DNA of 64,000 nt from Simmondsia chinensis (lineage: Eukaryota; Streptophyta; Magnoliopsida; Caryophyllales; Simmondsiaceae). Position numbers and translations under genes: made by a program. Below are positions 25,123 to 37,091 of the stretch, one piece after another (the first letter of the stretch is position 1; each line of letters begins with the position of its first letter). Where the stretch lies: NCBI GenBank assembly GCA_018398585.1, contig JAGTTD010000001.1, forward strand, positions 39,943,938-40,007,937. The letters run 5' to 3'. A model generated the notes under the pieces. It did no database searches. It was not told the DNA's origin and worked only from the letters and a program-made list of their open reading frames with translations.

Positions 25123-25863
25123 CTATTGAAGACCAAATTTATGATATATGACCCTCATTATTTGTTATTCGTGTATGAGATTTGTGTTTCATCACTGCAT
25201 CATCTTTCAAGATAGATAATCTTTTTAACCAACTATAGGAGAGTAAGGGAATCACTCTAGTTGCTCAAGCTATTTTGGTACGAGATCACGTAAGAAAAAT
25301 ATGTATATTGACAATGCAATTGATCCACCGATCAAATTCAATCCGACAACAATTTGGCATTTGACGTGTTAATTCACACGTTATTCATCTGCAATTAGTC
25401 ATATTACCTTAAAAATTCTATAGTTAGTTCAAGTGGTAAGACAGTTGAATTTAGTATCTCATAAATTTTAGATCTGAGGTTTGACTCTTATTATAAAATC
25501 TGCGACCACCTAACTTATCTTGATGCAGGTATAAAAGCTTCTAAAAGAGTCGTATATGGAATCCAGAAACTAGTCGAAATGTGATAAAGATCACCATGAC
25601 TGTCCAAAAACAATATAAGTCCTTGGACTCATAATAAACTGTAATTTATCAAAATCAATAAAACTCTTATTAAAATGCAATACTATTGGGTCTTACTAGT
25701 TCTTTAGAAAATAGGGAAGCATAATATAATGAGTCTCACATAATTTATTGGCGAGTATTATTTTATTAAATGAAAGGGGATGAAGAAGAGTTGCTAACCC
25801 GTCCGACCATTACAATAGAATTCGACAAAACATACCCTGTAAGTTGTAGTTATGACAATAATC

Positions 25864-26247
25864 TTAGGAAAATAAATTTTCAAGGGAGCTACAATATATC
25901 CAAATGTTCTTCTCTCTCGTAAAGATTTCCTTCACGTGGTCGTCAAAACCTCCCCTTTGAAGAGCTACCCATGTTAAATCATCGTGACATTTCCTCCCAT
26001 CCCCTAGAAGTCGTTCGCAACATCCTTTACTAATGGGACGAGAAGTATCACCCTTAAACATATAGTGAAATACCTGTTCCCCACAAGTCGGGGTTATTTT
26101 CCCTATACATTTTTGTATATAACCTGGGTCTAAATCTGCTGCTGATGTAGGTGGATTGATATCCTCTGATTTTACGAGTCCCGATATTGCCAATAGCATG
26201 CCAAATGCTATAAATGGGTAAATGCTAAAATACATCTTGGTGTCCAT
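25864..26247 (-). CDS. Prolamin-like (ECA1/EC1-type) secreted cysteine-rich protein, copy 4
   Basis: Intact 127-aa frame of the same family as copy 3: signal peptide 1-27 and cysteines at 47, 55, 76, 77, 87 and 119. It differs from copy 3 at about a dozen residues. Differences include Glu50 to Lys, Asn61 to His, and the CER, DDHV and EKN residues that define the second subtype (also in copies 1, 5 and 6). The tail reads SSLENLFS against SSLESSFS in copy 3. The TATA box is intact. The Ty3 remnant lies about 740 bp beyond its 3' end on the minus strand, so it should not affect the promoter. Secretion is well supported; the biological role is inferred from the family. Confidence 0.83.
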   Translation of the reverse strand: MDTKMYFSIYPFIAFGMLLAISGLVKSEDINPPTSAADLDPGYIQKCIGKITPTCGEQVFHYMFKGDTSRPISKGCCERLLGDGRKCHDDLTWVALQRGGFDDHVKEIFTREKNIWIYCSSLENLFS

Positions 26248-26335
26248 GATGCTTATGTTTGTTTTTTTTCTTCTTGCTTTGTGTTATCTAAAAGAGAGAG
26301 AAATTATTGGTAATGGTCTCATTCGATTAAAGGGT

Positions 26336-26345
26336 CTATATATAG
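26336..26345 (-). promoter_or_regulatory. TATA box of gene copy 4
   Basis: CTATATATAG on the minus strand about 90 bp upstream of the ATG, identical to copy 3. Confidence 0.65.
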
Positions 26346-29300
26346 TCACTAAATCATCATTCCAGGAAAAAAAGTAACCGAGTGTCAATAAATTAGACTT
26401 ACGTTTGTATTGTAAAGTCAAAATGTTAAACTAAAAAGTGTATTAATTCATATATGAGTTTTATTAAGGTTGCTTAAATGCAATAAAGATAAAGACAATT
26501 TTCATAAGGGTGACACTATAGATACCTAAAATATGTATCCATTTAGGTATCTAATATACCCGTAAATAATTTAGTTGTTGTAATCGATTTCATAATATTT
26601 TTTACCTAATTACTTTTTGCTACTTGGCTACTTTACTTGATAAATTAAGCATTTTTGTCTCTTTAGGGTTTTATAGGATCGTGAAAGCAGTTTTTTAAAA
26701 CTGCTGATTTTAAGCTCCAGTTTGATATCGAGTTACAAACGACGATAGAAGAAGCAAATCAACGAAAAATGAAAGAATTAACATAGGATTTATGTAGTTC
26801 ATCCCTAAATGACCCGCATCCACGATCCTCCTACCATTAGAGAGGCCTATTTATATTATTACGGACCAAAACAGAATTACAAATTACAAGCTGTTTCTCA
26901 ACTTAGGATATTAATCACAAACACTTTTCTTATATAGCTTCTAGGTTACAAACATAAAGGAAAGAAAGAGAATAAAAACGGTTATATCTTCCTCTAGCTA
27001 GGCATCGTAATCAACATGGTTGCCATCTAGGGTTTCGCCAAGCTTCAACTAAGGCGGTTCCCATTTCTGAGTGCGATGTAATCCAGGGCGGTGATTGAGA
27101 TTGCCTTGATGGCAAATCCACTATGTGATGTAATAACGGTTTTAGTCCAAAAATAGACTGGTAGCGATATGACTAAAATTAGGTTAAATTGTCGGAGAAT
27201 TTCGATCGGGGTAAATTAGAATGTTTGAATTCTAATTTAAAATATAAATTGTAGACAATTTTGTAACCATTTTAAATTAACGGTTTTAAATATGGGTATA
27301 TTATATTAGGTAATAATAATGGAATTTGTTGGGTATTCCCTCTAACTTGGATGAAGAAGCCCGGTTTTGTTTGGGCTTTGTTATTACTTTGACCCAATAC
27401 ATATTATAATTCAAATTAGGGTAAATTACAAAAAAAATCTTCTGACTTTTGCTTTAAAAATAGAAAATCCCCCTCGCAAATAAAAGTAGTCACAAAACCC
27501 CCTCGCTTTTAAAAATTTATCACTTAACCCCATGAAACTTTTTTTTGACCATTTTATTTCTAAAAATGAGAGGGTTAAATGTTTAATTACATTTTTTGAA
27601 GGGTATTTTATCTTATTAGCCAAAAATTAGAAAAAAATTTATGGTTTTCACAATAGAATTAAGAAAATTTTATATATTTATAAAAATATAATTATTTTAA
27701 TTAGTTATAATAATGATATTATAAGTTTAGAAAATAAAAAAATATTTTTAAATTTTTCATTTTTGTTTGGGATTCGTTTATCCTTTTAGCAAATTGTAGG
27801 AGACTAAGGTCGCGTTTGGTTTGGTCTTTTAATAACTTAAAGTTATTAGAAAGCTCTATTTGACTGCATGAGTTGTATATGGTTGATAGAAAAGATCCTT
27901 TTACATATTTCTTACGGCTTAAATCAGAAAATAAAAAATTTGTTTCATTACTATGTAGGCAAATATACAGAACTTGATATTTTTTCATAGCTTATTTTGG
28001 AATGATGTTTTTTAGAAAAAATTATGTTAGTCTCAAATCTTGACACCCATGATCTATTTTTTACTTTTACCACCACCCACACCGACCACTACTAACGCTT
28101 ATATAATTACAGGTCACGCCATTAACCACCATCCTCGACTATGACTAGACATCAAACATGATTGACTCCTAAACCCCAAGACTCATCGCCACCTTTTACC
28201 TTGACAATCACCCCATCTATCACAAAGCGCCACCATAAGCTGTCACAACTATAGTACACTCCCACCCTTGTGGTTGCAAGCATGGCTTGCCACTTTCATT
28301 ATTTTATCTCACCACCATGGTTCACCTTCATTGTCCACCATAGCTTGCTACCACCATGTACAGTTGATCTCTACCAATAAGGCCACCTCTTTGGTCAACA
28401 TAACTTGTCCAACTAGCACTCAAATTTAAGGCTTTCTACCATCAATCATTGTTGCTTGGCACCTAGCCCCATGATCCACCCACTACTATGGCTGACGATC
28501 ACTGGCACCTACTATTATTGGTCAATTTATATTATTAAGTTGTTTATAATCATTATAATAGATAAGTCCTTTTTTTAAAAAAAATGTATTCAAAAACATT
28601 TAGATCTTTATGCACTGTTTAACCAAATAACTCACTTTATAAAAATCCAAATCTTAAAAAAATAGAAATTATAGAAATAAATAAGTTGAAGAAAGATAAG
28701 TTGAAAATAGATGAACTAGTTAGACCGTAATAGAGAGTTTGACGCACTTGAAAAATAATTGTTGAAAAATATGTTTCAGGAAAGGTGTAACCCATTTGGC
28801 TTTGTGTTTTTGGGTTTCGGTTTAGGCTAAAATCTCTAGATTTTGGCGTCTGTTGCTGATTTTTAGGTGTTGGCTCGGGGGTGGAGCTTTTTCTTTTTTC
28901 TTTTTTCCTGGTTTTGTGCATTCTTGAGCTCCACTTCAGTGGGAGCACTAATTTGGTACTGAGAGTTTTTGTCTCTAATAAAAAAAGGCTCTCAAATTAT
29001 TGAATGTATGTATTGTATCATTTACCACAAATTGTACTTCTACTACTACTGTTACCATTAATATTATCCTTTATATTTAGAACTTAGCATACTTTTGACC
29101 AAATCCTTCAAATATTGTTAAGAATTTCACAGATGCCTAGGAATAGTATTCTAACGTGCTCCCTCATGCGAATGCTCATTAAGATTTAAGTGTGAATATT
29201 GCACAGGCCTTTCTCATACCTTATGCTTAAATTATGTTAATACATGCAAGTTAATTCCATTCAATTTTTTTTTTTTATGCTTTCACACAATGATACGTTC

Positions 29301-32297
29301 CAAGAATGAAGAGGGTTCCTAGTTAAACGAAATCTTCAGCTTGAAGATTATTTTTTTGTGATAATATATTCAACTCGAAGATATTATTAAAAATATTTTA
29401 AAGCCTTTTTGGGTCTGCTATGGAGAAATTGAATATTGCATGATTTATATATGGAGTTAAAATTTTATAAGTTGGAGGTCGAACTTTTATGGGAAGGAAT
29501 ACGAGGTCAGCTCGTGGCTTCTTGCCTAAGTTGGCTTCCTATATCGTTAATTATCGGAAACAAAAAGAATATGAAATTTGCGAAGCGATTAAGAGGAGTG
29601 CGACGAAGGAAATTGATATTTTGTCTTCTTAAGCGGGAGGTTATTACTATTTTTTTTTTTTTTTTAATCTGGGGAGATTAGTTACTCTTATATTTCAAAA
29701 TAATTTTGATTAATTATTCATTTATATTTTTTCAGAATCTTTCCATATCACTCCTCTCTCGGATTTATTTGTCCGAATTACCAAGGAAACGGTCATTTGC
29801 TTTTATATTTTTTAAAAATCTAATTTTCAAAATTTCTTGATGCGCAAAATTAAAATTTGAGGTACTGTGACTGACAAACCTCTCGAAAAATTACGTCTCG
29901 GTTTGGCACCGTAGTGGAATCATTACCAATGGCACGCTGCGCGCCTAAGTGCGAAAAGACAATGCAAGCTTTCTTATGTCGAAACCTAAATGCTAAGTCA
30001 GCAACACTTCCAAATGCCACTTTTTCCCGTCGCATCCGTCTTCAGGACGATCTAGTCAAAGGTTTTATAAGACAACATCAGTAGTTTTTGATAGCTTGAA
30101 TGGAAGGCTCTCTTTGTTTTGACGGAAAAATAAAATCTAGGAATTGATTTTTTTTCTGGAAAAGGTTTTCTAAAGAAATACAAATTCCGAATGGGGTTTT
30201 CTGTTGTTTGTTTCAAAGCAAAACTTAATTCTTCATTGTGATATCTTCTTGTTTGTTTTAAAAAAAAATATTATCACCAATCATTTTATATCTTGTTATA
30301 GGATAACATAAAGTAACAATACAACATATATGAAGTAACCAAAAAAAAAAGCTAACTAATATAAATTAGAAAAACTATTTCTTAAGTATTTTAAAATTTG
30401 AGCATTTATCATCTAAGTACTCCGTTATTTTAATAAATACAGTGAGGTGCATTGAGACAAAAAAATTTATCACTTGTTTACATACTATGTTAAAATTTGG
30501 TGAATTTTCATTAAAATTCTGCAAATTTCTGCCAAAAAATGATATAATATAAACTATGATCATATTATCAAAAGGTTGTCCACATTCTAACAAAAATTAC
30601 TTATATATCATGAAAAAAATGTGTCATGTTAGCATTTTACCCAAAAAATTTATCACACTATGATATATGATATTTATAGATTGTTGTTTTCATTTAAAAT
30701 CTACTAAATTTTGATAAAAGATACCTGATTCATAAGAAAATTTTTAAACTTCAGGGTGCATTATTGTATATTACTGAAATATCATAGTACCTCTGTAAAT
30801 AAATCCGAAAATATTACGCACATAGATAATTTTCTTGTATAATACTATATAACAATTCAACTTGATTAAAATTGTTATATTGCAACCATAACAAAGTAAC
30901 ATCCAAGCTGCTTTTAATTACTCGGTCTAATTCTTATCCGATATTGTATTGTTAAATGTCTACAGTTCAGTCTGCTATATTTTGATTCGATCTAGATTTG
31001 CATGATGATTACCGCGAAGGTTTTTAGATCACATAGAATCATGACTTCCCACCAAACAATGGAATAAGATAAATCCACTTTCTGGAATGTGGTTTTTCTC
31101 CAAACAAATGGAGCCTAAAACTTCATTTGGTTCAACTCAAGTTTTTTTCCCATATTAATTTTCACTATATAAGAGAAAAAGACAACCTCTTAAAAAGCAG
31201 GAATATGAGATTCTTTTTCTGACGTGGATTATGTTCTTTTGCTCTTACGTTATTAGCTTTGCGTTGAGTCCAAATGGATCAAAAACAAAGTGATATATAT
31301 AATAAAATTATTTTCCTTAATAAAACAAAAAACAAAAAAAATTTGAAGGAAGGAAAAAAAAATGTAACCAAAATTTTTTAAAGTAAAATATATCTGTTAC
31401 GAAATAGTTTTCTCAAACCAAACATTTTTTCGAGGATGACCTTTTCCATTATATATTGTTGTCTTTCAATATAAATATGTAATTATATTGATGAAAAAAA
31501 AAATATTTTGTGCAAACCTCACAAACTTATACGTAAAAAAACAAAAATATGAGTGTCTATTGAAGACCAAATTTATGATATATGACCCTCATTATTTGTT
31601 ATTCGTGTATGAGATTTGTGTCTCATTGCTGCATCATCTTTCAAGATTGATAATCGTTTTAACCAACTATAGGAGAGCAATGGAATCACTCTAGTTGCTC
31701 AAGTATTTTGGTATGAGATCACGTAAGAAAAATATGTATATTGACAATGCAATTGATCCACCGATCAAATTCAATCCGACAACAATTTGGCATTTGACGT
31801 GTTAATTCACACGTTATTCATCTGCAATTAGTCATATTACCTTAAAAATTCTATAGTTAGTTCAAGTGGTAAGACATTTGAATTTAGTATCTCATGAATT
31901 TTAGATCTGAGGTTTGAATCCTATTATTAAATTTGCGACCACCTAACTTATCTTGATGCAGGTAGTGAAAGCTTCTAAAAGAGTCGTATATGAAATCCAG
32001 AAACTAGTAGAAATGTGATAAAGATCACCATGATTGTCCAAAAATAATATAAGTCCTTGGACTCATAATAAACTGTAATTTATCAAAATCAATAAAACTC
32101 TTATTAAAATGCAATACTATTGGGTCTTACTCGTTCTTTAGAAAATAGGGAAGCATAATATAATGAGTCTCACATAATTTATTGGCGAGTATTATCTTAT
32201 TAAATGAAAGGGGATGAAGAAGAGTTGCTAACCCGTTCGACCATTACAATAGAATTCGACTAAACATATCCCGTAAGTTGTAGTTATGACAATAATC

Positions 32298-32664
32298 TTA
32301 AGAAAATAAATTTTCAAGGGAGCTACAATATATCCAAATGTTTTTCTCTCTCGTAAAGATTTCCTTAACGTGGTCATCAAAACCTCCCCTTTGAAGAACT
32401 ACCCATGTTAAATCATCGTGACATTTCCTCCCATCCCCTAAAAGTCGTTCGCAACATCCTTTACTAATGGGTCGAGAAGTATCACCCTTAAACATATAGT
32501 TAAATACCTGTTCCCCACAAGTCGGGGTTATTTCCCCTATACATTTTTGTACATAACCTGGGTCCAAATCCGCTGTTGATGTAGGTGGATTGATATCCTT
32601 TGATTTTACGAGTCCCGATATTGCCAATAGCATGCCAAATGCTAAAATACATCTTGGTGTCCAT
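32298..32664 (-). pseudogene. Prolamin-like secreted protein, copy 5 (17-bp deletion in signal peptide)
   Basis: The ancestral ATG (32662-32664) is present, but 17 bp are missing after codon 9. The deletion lies between two AGCATT direct repeats, so reading from that ATG goes out of frame and stops after about 54 codons. The remaining frame is intact from an internal Met (32633), giving a 111-aa peptide with all six cysteines and only half the signal peptide (MLLAISGLVKS). This peptide could still be targeted weakly, but initiation would have to skip the first ATG. The TATA position is also altered (CTATACATAG). Probably a pseudogene. Confidence 0.75.
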
Positions 32665-32752
32665 GATGCTTATGTTTGTTTTTTTTCTTCTTGCTTTGTG
32701 TTATCTAAAAGAGAGAGAAATTATTGGTAATGGTCTCATTCGATTAAAGGGT

Positions 32753-32762
32753 CTATACATAG
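32753..32762 (-). promoter_or_regulatory. Altered TATA box of gene copy 5
   Basis: Reads TCTATACATA on the plus strand where intact copies have CTATATATAG; one substitution interrupts the TA run. The effect on transcription is inferred. Confidence 0.45.
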
Positions 32763-33647
32763 TCACTAAATCATCATTTCAGGAAAAAAAAGTAACTGAG
32801 TGTCAATAAATTAGACTTACGTTTGTATTGTAAAGTCAAAATGTTAAACTAAAAAGTGTATTAATTCATATATGAGTTTTATTAAGGTTGCTTAAATGCA
32901 ATAAAGATAAAAGATCATTTTCGTAAGGGTGACACTATAGATACCTAAAAATATGTATCCATTTGGGTATCTAATATACCCGACAATAATTTATTTGTTG
33001 TAATCGATTTCTTAATATTTTTTACCTAATTCCTTTTTGCTACTTGGTTACTTTACTTGATAAATTAAGCATTTTCGTTTCTTTAGGGTTTTATAGGATC
33101 GTGAAAGCAGTTTTTTAAAACTATTGATTTTAAGCTCAAGTTTGATATCGAGTTACAAGTGACGATAGAAGAAGCAAATCAACGAAAAATGAAAGAATTA
33201 ACATAGGATTTATGTGGTTCATCCCTAAATGACCTGCATCCACGATCCTCCTACCACTAGAGAGGCCTACTTATGCTATTATGGACCAAAACGGAATTAC
33301 AAATTACAAGCTGTTTCTCAACTTAGGATATTAATTACAAACACTTTTCTTATATAGCTTCTAGGTTACAAACATAAAGGAAAGAGAATAAAAATGGTTA
33401 TATCTTCCTCTAACTAGGCATCGTAATCAACATGGCTGCCATCTAGGGTTTCTCCAAGCTTCAACTAAGGCGGTTCCCATTTCTGAGTGCGATGTAATCC
33501 AGGGGGGTGATTGAGATTGCCTTGATGGCAAATCCACTGTGTGATGTAATAACGGTTTTAGTCCAAAAATAGACTGGTAGCGATATGACTAAAATTAGGT
33601 TAAATTGTCGGAGAATTTCGATCGGGGTAAATTAGAATGTTTGTATT

Positions 33648-36600
33648 TATTTATCTATTTATTTATTATTATTATTATTATTATATATTTGTTTTCTTTC
33701 GTCGTCTATTTGAACTTCTAGTAATAGTGCAACCCTTTAAATTCCTTTTTATTGCATTGTTTATCTTGCCTTGAGAGTGTACATATCTATAGTGACAGAG
33801 GTGCATGAACGTGACTTGACATGGAAATCAAAATGTGAGGTCATCTTTACAGGGGGTGGGGAAGGGGAGAGGGAAGCCAAAGAGGGAGGGAAATTTAAGA
33901 ATAGGATACTAAATGTCGGGACATTGGAAAAGAAGGGCAATGAGGTAGTCCAAATGATGATGAAAAGAAGGATCAATCCTCTGCCTCCAGGAGACTAAAT
34001 GGGTGGGGTCGAAAGCAAGAGAGATGCTAGGACATAAACTGTGGTACTCAGGGACAACCAGAGGGAGGAATGGCGTAGGAATTATAGTCGATAACAGTCT
34101 TAAAGATAAAGTAGTCGAAGTGTCAAGGACTGGGGATAGGATCATAGGCATCAAGATGATCATAGATGAGGAGATAATGAACGTTATCAGTGCCTATGCA
34201 CCACAGACTGGACTCCCAGAGAACGAGAAGGCTGCATTCTGGGAGGACTTAGACAGGACGATGCAAATCATACCACATGATGAACAAGTGGTGATTGGTG
34301 GGGACTTCAATGGGCATGTTGGCGAGAAAGAGGATGGATATGCGACACACCATGGAGGATTCGGATTTGGAACTAGGACTGCAGAGGGGAAATCCCTCCT
34401 GGACTTCGCGGTCATTTATGAGCTCACAATTGCCAACACCTTTTTCAAAAAACGAGATGAGCATCTCATCACGTATAAAAGCGGAGAGGCGAAGACTCAG
34501 ATCGATTACATACTACTAAGGAAGAGGGCACAAAGACAATGCAGGGACTGCAAGAACATCCGAGGAGAGGACCTATCTAAACAACATCGGGTGGTGTGCG
34601 CGGATGTAAGGGTCAAGAAGTGGATCAGAAAAAGCAGGAAACCCGTGCAGAGACGTACCCGTTGGAGAGAATTGAAGGGGGAAAAACTCAGAGCCTATAA
34701 GGAAAGAGCGGATTTAGAGCTCGATTGGGACGGGGAGGGAGATGTTAACCGAAGGTGGAATGACTTGGCCCAGAAAATTAGGAGTTTGGCACGCGAAGTT
34801 CTGGGAGAGTCAAAAGGTGGGACAATTACCCACAGAGAGTCATGGTGGTGGGGAGAGGAAGTCCAACAGAAGATTAAAGCGAAACGAGACCGGTTTAAGG
34901 AGTGGGAGCATAGTAGAGAAGAGGAAATGAGACGACAATACCAGCAAGCCAAGAAAGAAGCGAAGAAAGTAGTAAGTGAAGCGAAATCAAGAGCATATGA
35001 GGAGTTCTACAAGAGGCTGGATACCAAGGAGGGAGCCAGGGATATATACAAGATAGCCAGAGCAAGAGAGAGGAAGACAAGGGACCTAGGGCAAGCAAAA
35101 TGCATTAAAGGGGAGGATGGGCAAGTGCTAGTGGAAGGGCATCAGATTAGGGCTATATAGAAAGCCTACTTCCACGATCTGTTCAACAACTAGGGAAGCA
35201 CAGAAATCGAGTTAGGGGAGCTCCAGACTACGGAAGAAGATCAGAACGAATACTATTGTGAGCGAATTACCCCAGAGGAGATCAAGGAAGCCCTAAAACA
35301 TATGGGTAGGGGAAGAGCAGCTGGTTCAGATGGAATACCCATCGACGCATGGAAATGTCTTAGACAGAGGGGAATCAGCTGGCTAACAAAACTCTTTAAC
35401 CAAATCCTGATGGGGAACAAGATGCCAGAAGAATGGCGGAAGAGCACACTTGTCCCAATCTACAAGAACAAGGGGGATATCCAAAGCTGCGCCAACTACA
35501 GGGGGATCAAATTGATGTGTCACACCCTCAAGTTGTGGGAGAGAGTCATAGAAAGGAGACTACGACAACAGACGAGAGTGACCGAAAACCAGTTTGGATT
35601 TATACATGGGAGATCAACAATAGAAGCCATTCACCTCTTACGGCGGACGATAGAGTAATACAGGGACAGACAGAAGGATCTCCACATGGTCTTCATCGAT
35701 TTGGAGAAGGCATATGATAGAGTGCTAAGAGAGGTACTATGGAGGGTGTTGGGAAGGAAAGGCATCCCGATGCCTTATATTCGGGTCATTAAGGACATGT
35801 ATGAAGAGGCACATACTAATGTGGGCACAGGGGAAGGAGAGACAGACACTTTCCCTATTACAATAGGGGTACACCAGGGCTCTGCCTTGAGTCCCTTCCT
35901 ATTCATTCTAGTGATGGATGAACTCACTAGACATATCTAAGGGGAGGTACCTTGGTGCATGCTTTTTGCAGACGACATAGTTCTGGTAGGGGAATCCCGT
36001 GCGGACATAAACGAAAAGCTGGAGCTATGGAGAGGTGCTTTAGAATCGAGAGGTCTAAGGATTAGTAGATCTAAGACAGAGTATGTGGAATTCAAATTCA
36101 ACCGTTCCACCGCGTCTAGCACCGAGGAGGTTAAGATTGAATCAGAAGCCGTACAAAGTAAGGAGAGCTTCAAATATCTGGGATCCATAATACACCAGAA
36201 CGGTGAAGTGGATGAGGATGTCAGCAACAGGATTAAAGTAGGCTGGCAGAAGTGGAGGATGGCATCCGGGGTGCTGTGTGATAGAAAATTCCCGTTAAAG
36301 TTAAAGGGAAAATACTATAGGACGGTAGTAAGACTGGCTATGTTGTACATAGCAGAGTGTCGGCCAATGCAACAAAACCAAACACAGAGGATGAAGGTGG
36401 CAGAGATGAAGATACTACAATGGATGTGTGGCCACACAAGGAAGGATAGGATTAGGAAGGAGGTGATTCGGGGTAAGCTGGGTGAGCCTCGATCGAGGAT
36501 AAACTGAGAGAGACCCATCTTAGATGGTTTGGACATGTTAGTAGAAGACCCACTTCAGCACCAGTCAGGAGGTGCGAACAGCTCAACACAGCGACAAGCA

Positions 36601-37091
36601 GAAGAGGGAGGGGCAGACCAAAGAAGAGTTGGCTGGAGACAATTCGTCAAGACCTAACCCACCTAAACTTAAGAGAGGAGATGGCCTCAGATAGGGCATT
36701 AGGGTAGCGGAGATGGCAGAGTAGTGTAGAGCGGGGAGTGGATGGTAGTCCAAGATCCTTAGGCAGGCATGACCTCTAGTGGGGCACATTTTGGCTAGCT
36801 TAGTCCCTGTTTATTGTTTATTGTTTATTGTTTATTATTCATTCTGCTGCTTCTCCTTATTCTTCTTCTTCTTTTGCTACTCCTTCTCCTTATTCTCTCT
36901 TTCTTTGACTTTTTTATCAGAATGCAAGGTGATTGATTTGTGGTTTATCTGCAGGCATTCAACTACTTCAGGTTGGGGGTCCCCGGAAACAGTCTTCTTT
37001 CTAACTGGAAGCAGTAAGGCTGCGTACATCAACCCCCCCCGACCCTGCGTTCAGCGGGAGTCGCAAGGCACTAGGACTACTGTTGTTGTTG
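33648..37091 (+). mobile_element. RTE-type non-LTR retrotransposon (LINE), degenerate
   Basis: Inserted in unit E between two copies of TGTATT (33642-33647 and 37092-37097); the other units have one copy there. It encodes an APE-type endonuclease and a reverse transcriptase in one frame and ends in a (GTT)n/(TTG)n tail typical of plant RTE elements. The 5' end is low-complexity (TATT and ATT repeats, 33648-33690). The 3' non-coding part (about 36780-37091) includes a GTTTATT repeat run (36808-36840), a TTCTTC-rich tract and a 140-bp end that recurs at 63126-63270. Near full length for the coding part but disabled. Confidence 0.88.
33884..36760 (+). pseudogene. RTE LINE ORF: APE endonuclease plus reverse transcriptase, broken
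   Basis: The endonuclease starts at NVGTLEKKG (about 33910). A frameshift just before QETKW (33986-34002), which holds the catalytic Glu, moves into the frame that then persists to 36507. Later endonuclease motifs are GGDFNGHVG (about 34297), TQIDYIL (about 34497) and the terminal QHRVV, where the usual catalytic Asp-His reads Gln-His. Reverse transcriptase motifs are GRAAGSDGIP (35309), [38 protein letters not shown] and active-site FADDI (35965-35979). Nonsense codons lie at 35158, about 35191, 35656 and 35938. A last frameshift near 36490 leaves the C-terminal [10 protein letters not shown] and [10 protein letters not shown] blocks in another frame. Confidence 0.88.

Larger units (their letters stand above)
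23308..25127 (+). mobile_element. Internally deleted Ty3 chromovirus with both LTRs and 5-bp TSD
   Basis: Left LTR piece 23313-23615, integrase-chromodomain region, right LTR 24736-25122, bounded by CTATT at 23308-23312 and 25123-25127. The empty site in units B, C, E and F has a single CTATT, proving a normal insertion. The interior from the end of the left LTR to the integrase core is gone; the join near 23615 lies in similar TTCTC-rich sequence. Over the 303 bp shared by the two LTRs I count about a dozen differences (about 4 percent), so the insertion is not recent. It is the same family and the same insertion site as the element in unit A. Confidence 0.92.
21037..27760. repeat. Tandem unit D (6.72 kb), gene copy 4 intact, deleted Ty3 insertion
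   Basis: Collinear with B and C except for three changes. A loss of about 90 bp at 21829 (between TCA repeats) removes part of an AT-rich stretch. A loss of about 1.43 kb at 22118-22122, with GC shared at both ends, removes the segment equivalent to 9321-10750 of unit B. A Ty3 remnant is inserted at 23313-25122. The foldback element (22129-22593) is retained. Confidence 0.9.

Noticed and set aside
34003..36507. LINE frames as host genes.
   Set aside because: Endonuclease and reverse transcriptase motifs, the (TTG)n tail and flanking duplication identify a retrotransposon.
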